Positions 20,090-33,404 of a DNA stretch of 64,000 bases are shown here, one piece after another. The DNA is from Aegilops tauschii subsp. strangulata. Taxonomy: Eukaryota; Streptophyta; Magnoliopsida; Poales; Poaceae. A program made the position numbers and the translations under genes. The notes beneath the pieces are model-generated. The model saw only the letters and a list, made by a program, of their open reading frames with translations. It was not told the DNA's origin and did no database searches. The stretch's first letter is position 1. Each line of letters starts with the position of its first letter. Location: positions 149,793,148-149,857,147 of the forward strand of contig NC_053040.3 in assembly GCF_002575655.3 (NCBI RefSeq), given 5' to 3'.

Positions 20090-23000
20090 ATGGCCAACGT
20101 TGTCCTCAATTTCAACGTGTTCCTAGAGAAAACCAAGCTAAAAGATGATGGCAGCAACTATACAGACTGGGTCCGGAACCTGAGGATCATCCTCATAGTA
20201 GCCAAGAAAGATTATGTCTTAGAAGCACCGCTAGGTGATGCACCAATCCCAGAGAACCAAGACGTTATGAACGCTTGGCAGCAGCGTGCTGATGATTACT
20301 CCCTCGTTCAGTGCGGCATGCTTTACAGCTTAGAACCGGGTCTCCAAAAGCGTTTTGAGAAACATGGAGCATATGAGATGTTCGAGGAGCTGAAACTGGT
20401 TTTTCAAGCTCATGCCCGGGTCGAGAGATATGATGTCTCCGACAAGTTCTTCAGCTGTAAAATGGAGGAGAACAGTTCTGTTAGTGAGCACATACTCAGA
20501 ATGTCTGGGTTGCACAACCGCTTGTCTTAGCTGGGAGTTAATCTCCCGGATGACGCGGTCATTGACAGAATCCTCCAGTCGCTTCCACCAAGCTACAAGA
20601 GCTTTGTGATGAACTACAATATGCAGGGGATGGAAAAGACCATTCCTGAGGTATATTCAATGCTGAAATCAGCGGAAGGGGAGATCAGAAAAGAACATCA
20701 AGTGTTGATGGTGAATAAAACCACTAAGTTCAAGAAGGGCAAGGGTAAGAAGAACTTCAAGAAGGACGGCAAGGGAGTTGCCGCGCTCGGTAAACCAGTT
20801 ACTGGGAAGAAGTCAAAGAATGGACCCAAGCCCGAGACTGAGTGCTTTTATTGCAAGGGAAGTGGTCACTGGAAGCGGAACTGCCCCAAATACTTAGCGG
20901 ACAAGAAGAAGGCCGGCAACACCAAAGGTATATGTGATATACATGTAATTGATGTGTACCTTACTAGTACTCGTAGTAGCTCCTGGGTATTTGATACCGG
21001 TGCGGTTTCTCATATTTGTAACTCAAAACAGGAACTACGGAATAAACGGAGACTGGCGAAGGACGAGGTGACGATGCGCGTCGGGAATGGTTCCAAGGTC
21101 GATGTGATCGCCGTCGGCACGCCACCTCTGCATCTACCCACGGGATTAGTTTTAAACCTCAATAATTGTTATTTAGTGCCAGCTTTGAGCATGAACATTG
21201 TATCTGGATCTCGTTTAATTCGAGATGGCTACTCACTTAAATCCGAGAATAATGGTTGTTCTATTTATTTGAGAGATATGTTTTATGGTCATGCCCCGCT
21301 GGTCAATGGTTTATTTTTGATGAATGTCGAACGTGATGTTACACATGTTCATAGTGTGAATACCAAAAGATGTAAAGTTGATAACGATAGTCCCACATAC
21401 TTGTGGCACTGCCGCCTTGGTCACATTGGTGTCAAGCGCATGAAGAAGCTCCATGCAGATGGACTTTTGGAGTCTCTTGATTACGAATCATTTGACACGT
21501 GCGAACCATGCCTCATGGGTAAGATGACCAAGACTCCGTTCTCCGGAACAATGGAGCGAGCAACCAACTTATTGGAAATCATACATACCGATGTGTGCGG
21601 TCCAATGAGTGTTGAGGCTCGCGGAGGATATCGTTATGTTCTCACTCTCACTGATGACTTAAGTAGATATGGGTATGTCTACCTAATGAAACACAAGTCT
21701 GAAACCTTTGAAAAGTTCAAGGAATTTCAGAGTGAAGTTGAGAATCAACGTGACAGGAAAATAAAATTCTTACGATCAAATCGTGGTGGAGAATATTTAA
21801 GTCACGAGTTTGGTGCACACTTAAGGAAATGTGGAATAGTTTCACAACTCACGCCGCCTGGAACACCTCAGAGAAACGGTGTGTCCGAACGTCGTAATCG
21901 CACTCTATTGGATATGGTGCGATCTATGATGTCTCTTACCGATTTACCGCTCTCATTTTGGGGCTATGCTTTAGAGACTACCGCATTCACTTTAAATAGG
22001 GCTCCGTCGAAATCCGTTGAGACGACACCGTATGAATTATGGTTTGGGAATAAACCTAAGCTGTCGTTTCTAAAAGTTTGGGGATGCGATGCTTATGTCA
22101 AGAAACTTCAACCTGAAAAGCTCGAACCCAAGTCGGAAAAATGCGTCTTCATAGGATACCCTAAGGAAACTATTGGGTATACCTTCTACCTCAGATCCGA
22201 AGGCAAGATCTTCGTTGCCAAGAACGGGTCCTTTCTGGAGAAGGAGTTTCTCTCGAAAGAATTGAGTGGGAGGAAAGTGGAACTTGATGAGGTGATAGTC
22301 ACCCCTTCCGAACCGGAAAGTAGCGCAGCGCGGGAAAATGTTCCTGTGGTGCCTACACCGACTGGGGAGGAAGTTAATGATGATGATCATGAAGCTTCGG
22401 ATCAAGTTACTACTGAACTTCGTAGGTCCACAAGGACACGTTCTGCACCAGAGTGGTACGGCAACCCTGTCCTGGAAATCATGTTGTTAGACAACGGTGA
22501 ACCTTCGAACTATGAAGAAGCGATGGCCAGCCCGGATTCCGACAAATGGCTAGAAGCCATGAAATCCAAGATAGGATCCTTGTATGAAAATGAAGTATGG
22601 ACTTTGACTGACTTGCCCGATGATCGGCGAGCCATAGAAAACAAATGGACCTTTAAGAAGAAGACAGACGCGGATGGTAATGTGACCATCTATAAGGCTC
22701 GACTTGTCGCTAAGGGTTATCGACAAGTCCAAGGGGTTGACTACGATGAGACTTTCTCACCCGTAGCGAAGCTGAAGTCCGTCCGAATCATGTTAGCAAT
22801 TGCCGCATACTATGATTATGAGATATGGCAGATGGACGTCAAAACGGAATTCCTTAACGGCTTCCTTAAGGAAGAGTTGTATATGATGCAGCCGGAAGGT
22901 TTTGTCGATCCTAAGAATGCTAACAAAGTATGCAAGCTCCAGCGCTCAATCTATGGGCTGGTGCAAGCATCTCGGAGTTGGAACATTCGCTTTGATGAGA

Positions 23001-24073
23001 TGATCAAAGCGTTTGGGTTTGCACAGACTTATGGAGAAGCCTGTGTTTACAAGAAAGTGAGTGGGAGCTCTGTAGCATTTCTCTTATTATATGTGGATGA
23101 CATATTATTGATGGGAAATGATATAGAATTCTTGGAAAGTATAAAGGCCTATTTGAATAAGTGTTTTTCAATGAAGGACCTTGGAGAAGCTGCTTATATA
23201 TTAGGCATCAAGATCTATAGAGATAGATCGAGACGCCTCATTGGACTTTCACAGAGTACATACCTTGACAAGATATTGAAGAAGTTCAATATGGATCAGT
23301 CCAAGAAGGGGTTCTTGCCTGTATTGCAAGCTGTGCAATTGAGCACGGCTCAATGCCCGACCACGGCAGAAGATATAGAAAAGATGAGTGTCATCCCCTA
23401 TGCCTCGGCCATAGGGTCTATTATGTATGCCATGCTGTGTACCAGACCTGGTGTAAACCTTGCCGTAAGTTTGGTAGGAAGGTACCAAAGTAATCCCGGC
23501 ATGGAACACTGGACAGCGGTCAAGAATATCCTGAAGTACCTGAAAAGGACTAAGGATATGTTTCTCGTTTATGGAGGTGACGAAGAGCTCGTTGTAAAGG
23601 GTTACGTCGACGCTAGCTTCGTCACAGATCTGGATGACTCGAAGTCACAGACCGGATACGTGTATATTTTGAATGGAGGAGCAGTAAGCTGGTGCAGTTG
23701 CAAGCAAAGCGTCGTGGCGGGATCTACATGTGAAGCGGAGTACATGGCAGCCTCGGAGGCAGCACAGGAAGCAGTCTGGATGAAGGAGTTCATTACCGAC
23801 CTAGGGGTGATTCCCAATGCGTCGGGCCCGATGACTCTCTTCTGTGACAACACTGGAGCTATTGCACTTGCGAAGGAGCCCAGGTTTCACAGGAAGACCA
23901 GGAATATCAAGCGTCGCTTCAACTCCATTCGTGAAAGTGTTCAGAATGGAGACATAGATATTTGTAAAGTACATACGGACCTGAATGTAGCAGATCTGTT
24001 GACTAAACCTCTCCCTAGAGCAAACCATGATCAACACCAGGACGCAATGGGTGTTCGATTCATCACAATGTAA
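20090..24073 (+). pseudogene. Gag-pol of Copia element D, one in-frame stop
   Basis: One frame of 1327 codons interrupted only by TAG at 20528-20530 (codon 147, within gag; a CAG to TAG change would explain it). Gag is followed by a zinc knuckle C-X2-C-X4-H-X4-C (C252, C255, H260, C265), protease DTGA (D302), a GAG-pre-integrase zinc motif from about residue 438 (HCRLGHIG...CEPC), integrase with D501 and E600, and RT with MDVKT (D916) and YVDD 1001-1004. RNase H keeps D1174, E1215 and D1253. Two key differences from the family norm are visible: residue 564, the second Asp of DD35E, is Asn in LRSNRGGEY, and the RT motif reads KTEFLNG where C has KTAFLNG. Virus-like particles and integration by its own enzyme are therefore doubtful. 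Downstream FITM and stop match other members. Confidence 0.95.
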
Positions 24074-24105
24074 CTAGATTATTGACTCTAGTGCAAGTGG
24101 GAGAC

Positions 24106-25824
24106 TGTTGGAAATATGCCCTAGAGGCAATAATAAATGGTTATTATTATATTTCTTTGTTCATGATAATTGTCTATTGTTCATGCTATAATTGTATTGT
24201 CCGGAAATCGTAATACATGTGTGAATACATAGACCACAACATGTCCCTAGTAAGCCTCTAGTTGACTAGCTCGTTGATCAACAGATAGTCATGGTTTCCT
24301 GACTATGGACATTGGATGTCATTGATAACGGGATCACATCATTAGGAGAATGATGTGATGGACAAGACCCAATCCTAAGCATAGCATAAAAGATCGTGTA
24401 GTTTCATTTGCTAGAGCTTTTCCAATGTCAAGTATCTTTTCCTTAGACCATGAGATCGTGCAACTCCCGGATACCGTAGGAGTGCTTTGGGTGTGCCAAA
24501 CGTCACAACGTAACTGGGTGACTATAAAGGTGCACTACGGGTATCTCCGAAAGTGTCTGTTGGGTTGGCACGGATCGAGACTGGGATTTGTCACTCCGTG
24601 TGACGGAGAGGTATCTCTGGGCCCACTCCGTAATGCATCATCATAATGAGCTCAATGTGACTAAGGCGTTAGTCACGGGATCATGCATTGCGGTACGAGT
24701 AAAGAGACTTTCCGGTAACGAGATTGAACAAGGTATTGGGATACCGACGATCGAATCTCGGGCAAGTAACATACCGATTGACAAAGGGAATTGCATACGG
24801 GATTGATTGAATCCTCGACACCGTGGTTCATCCGATGAGATCATCATGGAACATGTGGGAGCCAACATGGGTATCCAGATCCCGCTGTTGGTTATTGACC
24901 GGAGAGGCGTCTCGGTCATGTCTGCATGTCTCCCGAACCCGTAGGGTCTACACACTTAAGGTTCGGTGACGCTAGGGTTGTAGAGATATGTGTATGCGGA
25001 AACCCGAAAGTTGTTCGGAGTCCCGGATGAGATCCCGGACGTCACGAGAGGTTCCGGAATGGTCCGGAGGTGAAGAATTATATATAGGAAGTCAAGTTTC
25101 GGTCACCGGGAAAGTTTCGGGGGTTACCGGTATTGTACCGGGACCACCGGAAGGGTCCCGGGGGTCCACCGGGTGGGGCCACCTATCCCGGAGGGCCCCA
25201 TGGGCTGAAGTGGGAAGGGAACCAGCCCCTAGTGGGCTGGGCGCCCCCCATGGGCCTCCCCCCCATGCGCCTAGGGTTGGGAACCCTAGGGAAGGGGGGC
25301 TTCCCACTTGCCTTGGGGGGCAAGGCACCCCCTTCCCCCCTTTGGCCGCCGCCCCCCACCCTAGATGGGATCTGGCCGGCGCCCCCCTCCTCCCAGGGGG
25401 CCTATATAAAGGGGGGAGGGAGGGCAGTAACCTACAGCCTTGGGCGCCTCCCTCTCCCCCTGCTACACCTCTCCGTCTCGCAGAAGCTCGGCGAAGCCCT
25501 GGCGAGACCCGCTACATCCACCACCACGCCGTCGTGCTGCTGGATCTCCGTCAACCTCTCCTTCCCCCTTGCTGGATCAAGAAGGAGGAGACGTTGCTGC
25601 ACCGTACGTGTGTTGAACGCGGAGGTGCCGTCCGTTCGGCACTCGGTCATCGGTGATTTGGATCACGGCGAGTACGACTCCGTCATCCACGTTCATTGGA
25701 ACGCTTCCGCTCGCGATCTACAAGGGTATGTAGATGCACTCCTTTCCCCTCGTTGCTAGTATACTCCATAGATGCATCTTGGTGAGCGTAGGAAAATTTT
25801 AAAATTATGCTACGATTCCCAACA
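24106..25824 (+). mobile_element. 3' LTR of element D
   Basis: 1719 bp, starting directly after PPT AAGTGGGAGAC and ending CCCAACA. TATATAAA is at 25403-25410. It is about 1 percent diverged from 17103-18792 by eye. It carries a GC-rich insertion before the TATA box that the 5' copy lacks. Confidence 0.96.
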
Positions 25825-26543
25825 CACTCGGTATTGCGTCATCATAATGAGCTCAATGTGACTAAGTAGTTAGTCACGGGATCATGCATTACGGAACGAG
25901 TAAAGTGACTTGGCGGTAACGAGATTGAACAAGGTATTGGGATACCGACGATCGAATCTCGGACAAGTAACGTACCGATTGACAAAGGGAATTGTATACG
26001 GGATTACTTGAATCCTCGACATCGTGGTTCATCCGATGAGATCATCGATGAGCATGTGGGAGCCAACATGGGTATCCAGATCCCGCTTTTAGTTATTGAC
26101 CGGAGAGTCGTCTCGGTCATGTCTGCGTGTCTCCCGAACCCGTAGGGTCTACACACTTAAGGTTCGGTGACGCTAGGGTTGTAGAGATATTAGTATGCGG
26201 TAACCCGAAAGTTGTTCGGAGTCCCGGATGAGATCCCGGATATCACGAGGAGTTCCGGAATGGTCCGGAGGTAAAGATTTGTATATAGGAAGTCCAGTTT
26301 CGGCCACCGGGAAAGTTTCGGGGGTCACCGGTATTGTACCGGGACCACCGGAAGGGTCCCGGGGGTCCACAGGGTGGGGCCACCTATCCTGGAGGGCCCC
26401 ATGGGCTGAAGTGGGAAGGGAACCAGCCCCTGGTGGGCTGGTGCGCCCCCATGGGCCTCCCCCTGCGCCTAGGGTTGGAAACCCTGGGGGTGGGGGGCGC
26501 CCCGCCTGACTTGGGGGGCAAGTTCCCCCTTGGCCGCCGCCCC
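25825..26543 (+). mobile_element. Element C 3' LTR, segment 2 of 3
   Basis: After the second CACTC TSD copy the LTR of C continues from CGGTATTGCGTCATC to the GC-rich upstream promoter block, where element E interrupts it at 26544. The last five bases, GCCCC (26539-26543), are the 5' TSD of E. Confidence 0.93.
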
Positions 26544-28271
26544 TGTTGGAAATATGCCCTAGAGGCAATAATAAATAGGTTATTATTATATTTCCTTGTT
26601 CATGATAATCGTTTATTATCCATGCTAGAATTGTATTGATAGGAAACTCAGATACATGTGTGGATACATAGACAACACCATGTCCCTAGTAAGCCTCTAG
26701 TTGACTAGCTCATTGATCAATAGATGGTTATGGTTTCCTGACCATGGACATTGGATGTCGTTGATAACGGGATCACATCATTAGGAGAATGATGTGATGG
26801 ACGAGACCCAATCCTAAGCCTAGCACAAGATCGTGTAGTTCGTTTGCTCAGAGCTTTTCTAATGTCAAGTATCATTTCCTTAGACCATGAGATTGTGCAA
26901 CTCCCGGATACCGTAGGAATGCTTTGGGTGTACCAAACGTCACAACGTAACTGGGTGACTATAAAGGTGCACTACAGGTATCTCCGAAAGTGTCTGTTGG
27001 GTTGGCACGAATCGATACTGGGATTTGTCACTCCGTGTATACGGAGAGGTATCTCTGGGCCCACTCGGTAGGACATCATCATAATGTGCACAGTGTGACC
27101 AAGGAGTTGATCACGGGATGATGTGAGTTACGGAACGAGTAAAGAGACTTGCCGGTAACGAGATTGAACAAGGTATCGGGATACCGACGATCGAATCTCG
27201 GGCAAGTAACATACCGATAGACAAAGGGAATTGTATACGGGATTGATTGAATCCTCGACATCGTGGTTCATCCGATGTGATCATCGAGGAGCATGTGGGA
27301 GCCAACATGGGTATCCAGATCCCGTTGTTGGTTATTGACCGGAGAGTCGTCTCGGTCATGTCTGCGTGTCTCCCGAACCCGTAGGGTCTACACACTTAAG
27401 GTTCGGTGACGCTAGGGTTATAGAGATATTAGTATGCGGTAACCCGAAAGTTGTTCGGAGTCCCGGATGAGATCCCGGACGTCACGAGGAGTTCCGGAAT
27501 GGTCCAGAGGTAAAGATTTATATATGGGAAGTCTTATTTTGGTCGCCGGAAAAGTTTCGCACTTTATCGGTATTGTACCGGGAGTGCCGAAAGGGGTCCG
27601 GGGGTCCACCAAGGGGGTCCACCAGCCCCGGGGGGTCACATGGGCTGTAGGGGTGTGCGCCTTGGCCTATATGGGCCAAGGGCATCAGCCCCAAGAGGCC
27701 CATGCGCCAAGAGATAAGGGAAAGGGAGAGTCCTAAAGGGGGAAGGCACCTCCGAGGTGCCTTGGGGAGGATGGACTCCTCCCTGGCCGCACCCTTCCTT
27801 GGAGGAAGGGCCAAGGCTGTGCCCCCCCTCTCCCTTGGCCCTATATATAGTGGGGGGAGGGAGGGCAGCAATACCTAAGCCCTGGCGCCTCCCTCTCCCT
27901 CCCGTGACACATCTCCCTCCTCCCGCAGCGCTTGGCGAAGCCCTGTTGGAATCCCGCTACTTCCACCACCACGCCGTCGTGCTGCTGGATCTCCATCAAC
28001 CTCTCCTCCCCCCTTGCTGGATCAAGAAGGAGGAGACGTCGCTGCTCCGTATGTGTGTTGAACGCGGAGGTGCCGTCCGTTCGGCGCTAGGATCATCGGT
28101 GATTTGGATCACGACGAGTACGACTCCATCAACCCCGTTCTCTTGAACGCTTCCGCTCACGATCTACAATGGTATGTAGATGCACTCCCCTTCCCCTCGT
28201 TGCTAGATTACTCCATAGATTGATCTTGGTGATGCGTAGAAAATTTTGAATTTATGCTACGTTCCCCAACA
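26544..28271 (+). mobile_element. 5' LTR of element E
   Basis: 1728 bp, TGTTGGAAATATGCCC...CCCCAACA, with TATATATA at 27842-27849. Followed by G and a PBS-like TGGCATCATGAGC at 28273. Confidence 0.95.
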
Positions 28272-29587
28272 GTGGCATCATGAGCTAGGTCTATGCGTAG
28301 TTTCTATGCACGAGTAGAACACAAAGTAGTTGTGGGCGTCGATTTTGTCAATTTACTTGCCGTCACTAGTCTTATCTTGATTCGGTGGCATCGTGGGATG
28401 AAGCGGCCCGGACCGACCTTACACGTACTCTTACGTGAGACAGGTTCCACCGACTGACATGCACTAGTTGCGTAAGGTGGCTAGCGGGTGTCTGTCTCTC
28501 CCACTTTAGTCGGATCGGATTCGATGAAAAGGGTCCTTATGAAGGGTAAATAGAAATTGGCATATCACATTGTGGCGTTTGCGTAGGTAAGAAACGTTCT
28601 TGCTAGAATCCCATAGCAGCCACGTAAAACATGCAACAACAATTAGAGGACGTCTAACTTGTTTTTGCAGGGTATGCTATGTGATGTGATATGGCCAAAA
28701 GGATGTGATGAATGATATATGTGATGTATGAGATTGATCATGTTCTTGTAATAGGAATCACGACTTGCATGTCGATGAGTATGACAACCGGCAGGAGCCA
28801 TAGGAGTTGTCTTAATTTATTGTATGACATGCGTGTCAATGAAAACGCCATGTAATTACTTTACTTTATTGCTAACCGTTAGCCATAGTAGTAGAAGTAA
28901 TAGTTGGCGAGACAACTTCATGAAGACACGATGATGGAGATCATGGTGTCATGCCGGTGACGAAGGTGATCATGCCGCGCCTCAAAGATGGAGATCAAAG
29001 GCGCAAGATGATATTGGCCATATCACGTCACTTTATGATTTGCATGTGATGTTTATCATGTTTACATCTTATTTGCTTAGAACGACGGTAGCATAAATAA
29101 GATGATCCCTCACTAAAATTTCAAGAGACGTGTTCCCCCTAACTGTGCACCGTTGCGAAGGTTCGTTGTTTCGAAGCACCACGTGATGATCGGGTGTGAT
29201 AGATTCTAACGTTCGAATACAACGGGTGTTGACGAGCCTAGCATGTACAGACATGGCCTCGGAACACATGCGAAACACTTAGGTTGACTTGACGAGCCTA
29301 GCATGTACAGACATGGCCTCGGAACACAAGAGACTGAAAGGTCGGGCATGAGTCGTATAGAAGATATGATCAACATGGAGATGTTCACCGATGATGACTA
29401 GTCCGTCTCACGTGATGATCGGACACGGCCTAGTTTGACTCGGATCATGTATCAGTTAGATGACTAGAGGGATGTCTATCTGAGTGGGAGTTCATTAAAT
29501 AATCAGATGAACTTAATTATCATGAACATAGTCAAAAGGTCTTTGCAAATTATGTCATAGCTTACGCTTTAGTTCTACTCTTTAAGA
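28272..29587 (+). mobile_element. Untranslated leader of element E
   Basis: Close match to the leader of D. It includes the PBS, the CACGTGATGATCGG motifs and both 37-bp repeat cores at 29231-29267 and 29291-29327. No coding frame. The good preservation contrasts with the decayed coding region and fits selection on cis-acting signals in an element mobilised in trans (inference). Confidence 0.8.
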
Positions 29588-32500
29588 TATGTTCCTAGAG
29601 AAAAATTTAGTTGAAAGTTGATAGTAGCAATTATGCGGACTGGGTCCGTGAACTGAGGATTGTCCTCATTGTTGCACAAAAGGCTTATGTCCTTAATGCA
29701 CCGCTCGGTGTGCTGAACCTCAGCGTCGTCTGTAGATGTTGCAAAACATCTGGCATACACGTTTTTGATGACTACGTGATAGTTCAGTGTGTGACGCTAA
29801 CGGTTTAAATTGTGGCGACAAGACGTTTTTGAAGCGTCGCAGAACATATGAGATGTTCCGAAGACTGAAATTGGGATTTCAGACTAGTGCCCATGTCAAG
29901 AGGTATGAGACCTCTGACAAGTTTCTTAAGCCTGCAAACTAAGGGAGAAAAGCTCAATCGTTGAGCATGTGCTCAGATTGTCTGAGTACCTCAATCGCTT
30001 GAATCGAGTGGGAGTTAATCTTCCAGATAAGACAGTGATGGTTCTCCATAGTCACTGCCACCAAGCTATTAGAGCTTCGTGATGAACTATAACATATCAG
30101 GGATAGACATGATGATCCTTGAGCAACTCGCGATGTTTTACACCGCGAAAGTAGAAATCAAGAAGGAGCATCAATTGTTGATGGTTAGTAAAACCACTAG
30201 TTTCTAGAAGGGCAAGGGCAAAAGGGATACTTCATGAAACAACAAATCATTTGCTGCTCTAGTGAAGAATCCCAAGGTTGAACCCAAACCCGAGACTAAG
30301 TGCTTCTGTAATGAGGGGAACGGTCACTGAAGCAGAACTACCCTAGATACTTGGTAGATGAAAAGGCAGGCAAGGTCGACAGAAGTATATTGGATATACA
30401 TTATATGAATGTGTACTTTACTAGTACTCCTAGCAGCACCAGGGTATTAGATACCGGTTCGGTTGCTAAGTGTTAGTAACTCGAAATAAAAGCTGCGGAA
30501 TAAACGGATACTAGCTAAAGGTGAAATGACGATATGTGTTGGAAGTGTTTCCAAGGTTGATGTGATCAAGCATCGCATGCTCCCTCTACCATCGAGATTG
30601 GTGTTTGCGTTGAGCATAAACATGATTGGATTATGTTTATCGCAATATGGTTATTCATTTAAGGAGAATAATGGTTACTCTGTTTACTTGAATAATACCT
30701 TCAATGGTCTTGCACCTAAAATGAATCTCGATCGCAGTGATACACATGTTCGTGCCAAAAGACATAAAATAGTAATGATAGTACCACATACTTGTGGCAC
30801 TGCCATTTGAGTCATATTGGTATAGAACGCATGAAGAAGCTCCATGTAGATGGATCTTTGGACTCACTCGTTTTTGAAAAGATTGAGACATGCGAACCAT
30901 GTCTATTGGTATATATGCATGAAGAAACTCCATGCAGATGGATCGTTTGGACTCACTTGATTTTGAATCACTTGAGACATGCAAATCATACCACATGGGC
31001 AAGATGACTGAAAGGCCTCGTTTTCAGTAAGATGGAACAAGAGAGCAACTTATTGGAAGTAATACATTTTGATGTATGCAGTCCAATGAGTGTTGAGGCA
31101 TGCAGTGGATATCGTTATGTTATTACTTCACAGATGATTTGAGTAGATGCTGAGTGTATTTACTTGATGAAACACAAGTCTGATTATTGAAAGGTTCAAG
31201 TAATTTCAGAGTGAAGTTGAAGATCGTCGTGACAAGAGGATAAAATGTCTGTGATATGATCATAGAGATGAGTATCTGAGTTACGAGTTTGGCACACAAT
31301 TAAGACATTGTGGAAAGTGTTTCACAATTAATACCGCCTGGAACACCACAGTGTGATGGTGTGTCCGAACATCATAACTGCACCCTATTGGATATGGTGC
31401 ATGCCATGATGTCTCTTATCGAATTACCACTATCGTTTATGGGTTAGGCATTAGAGATAACCGCATTCACCTTAAAAGGGGCACCACGCAATTCCGTTGA
31501 GACGACACCGTTTAGAGAAACCTAAGTTGTCGTTTCTTAAAAGTTTGGGACTGCGATGCTTATGTGAAAAAGTTTCAAGCTGATAAGCTCGAACCCAAAG
31601 CGGATAAATGCATCTTCATAGAAAACCCAAAACAGTTGGGTATACCTCCTATTTCAGATCTGGAAGCAAAAGTAATTGCTTCTAGAAACGAGTCCATTCT
31701 CGAGGAAAAGTTTCTCTCGAAAAATTGAGTGGGAGGATGGTGGAGACTTGATGAGGTTATTGAACCATAACTTCAACTAGTGTGTAGCAGGGCACAGGAA
31801 GTTGTTCCTGTGGCACCTACACCAATTGAAGTGGAAGCTTATGATAGTGATCATGAAACTTCGGATCAAGTCACTACCAAACCTCGTAGGACGACGAGGA
31901 TGCGTACTGCTTCAGAGTAGTACGTGATCCTGTCTTGGAAGTCATGTTGCTAGACAACAATGAAACTACGAGCTATGGAGAAGCGATGGTGGGCTCATAT
32001 TCCGACAAATGGTTAGAAGCCATGAAATCCGAGATAGGATCCATGTATCAGAACAAAGCATGGACTTTGGTGAACTTGCCCGATGATCGGCAAGCCATTG
32101 AGATAAATAGATCTTTAAGAAGAAGACGAACATGGACGGTAATGTTACCATCTATGAAGCTCGACTTGTGGCAAAGAGTATTTTCACAAGTTCAAGGAGT
32201 TGACTACGATGAGATTTTCTCATCCGTAGCGATGCTTAAGTCCGTCGGAATCATGTTAGCATTAGCTGCATTTATGAAATCTGGCAGATGGATGTCAAAA
32301 CAAGTTTCCTTACCAGTTTTCGTAAGGAAAGGTTGTATGTGATACAATCATAAAGGTTTTGTCGATCCTAAGGATGCTAAAAGGTATGCTAGCTCCAGAG
32401 ATCCTTCCATGGACTAGAGCAAGCATCTCGGAGTCAGAATATACGCTTTGATGGAGTGATCAAAGCTTTTGGGTTTATACAAAGTTTGTTAGAAACTTGT

Positions 32501-33240
32501 ATTTACAATAAAGTGAGTGGGAGCGCTACAACATTTCTGATAAGTATATGTGAATGACATATTGTTGATCCGAAATGATGTAAAATTTCTGGAAAGCATA
32601 AAGGGTTGTTTGAAAGGAGTTTTTCAAAGGAAGACCTGGATAAAGCTGCTTAGATATTGGGCATCAAGATCTATAGAGATAGATCAAGACGCCCGATGAT
32701 ACTTTCAAAGAACGCACACCTTGACATGTTTTTGAAAGAGTTCAAAATAGATCAGCAAAGAAGGAGTTCTTGGCTGTGTTACAAGGTGTGAGTATTGAGT
32801 AAGACTCAAGACCTGACCACAGCAGAAGAGAGAGAAAGGACGAAGGTCGTCCCCTATGCTTCAGACGTAGGCTCTATAGTATGCTATGCTGTGTACCGCA
32901 CATGAAGTGTGCCTTGCCATGAGTTGGTCAAGGGGTACAATAGTGATCCGGGAATGGATCACATGACAACGGTCGAACTTATCCTTAGTATCTAGTGGAC
33001 TAAGGAATTTTCTCGATTATGGAGGTGAAAAGGAGTTTGTCGTAAAGGGTTACGTCGATGCGAACTTTGACACTAATCCGGATGACTCTGAGTAGTAAAC
33101 CGGATTCGTATAGTAGAGCAATTATTTATGGCTCCAAATAGCGCGTGGTAGCATCCACAAGATGACATAGATATTCGTAAAGCACACACGGATCTGAAAG
33201 GTTCAGACCCGTTGACTAATAACCTCTCTCACAAGCATAA
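29588..33240 (+). pseudogene. Decayed gag-pol of Copia element E
   Basis: Recognisable pieces in shifting frames: gag start (VDSSNYADWVRELRIVLIVAQ near 29617), a broken zinc-knuckle region near 30295-30340, protease and pre-integrase remnants, integrase fragments, RT linker (SDKWLEAMKSEIGSM near 32000) and RT/RNase H scraps up to about 33240. Many stops and indels occur, and the YVDD region is broken near 32545. A tandem duplication of about 88 bp lies at 30830-31005 in the pre-integrase zinc region. No frame could make a working enzyme. Confidence 0.92.
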
Positions 33241-33264
33241 CATGATCAAACCAGAACTCATTGA

Positions 33265-33390
33265 GTGTTAATCACATAGTGATGTGAACTAGATTGTTGA
33301 CTCTAGTAAACTCTTTAGATGTTGGTCACATGGTGATGTGACCTGTCAGTGTTAATCACATGGTGATGTGAACTAGATTATTGACTCTAG
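33265..33390 (+). repeat. Tandem repeats before the PPT of element E
   Basis: Three copies of a unit like GTGTTAATCACATGGTGATGTGAAC (33265, about 33319, 33349). The unit derives from the sequence around the pol stop codon and 3' UTR, which is single in D (near 24049). F has four copies at 39730-39880. This marks E and F as one subfamily. Confidence 0.85.
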
Positions 33391-33404
33391 TGTAAGTGGG
33401 AGAC

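Larger units (their letters stand above)
17103..25824 (+). mobile_element. Complete Copia element D (Angela/WIS/BARE group) inserted in the LTR of C
   Basis: An 8.7-kb element with LTRs at 17103-18792 and 24106-25824, a Met-tRNA-type PBS, a 1.3-kb leader, a gag-pol frame of 1327 codons with one stop, and a PPT. Perfect TSDs CACTC lie at 17098-17102 and 25825-25829. It is the best-preserved retrotransposon in the window. Confidence 0.97.
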
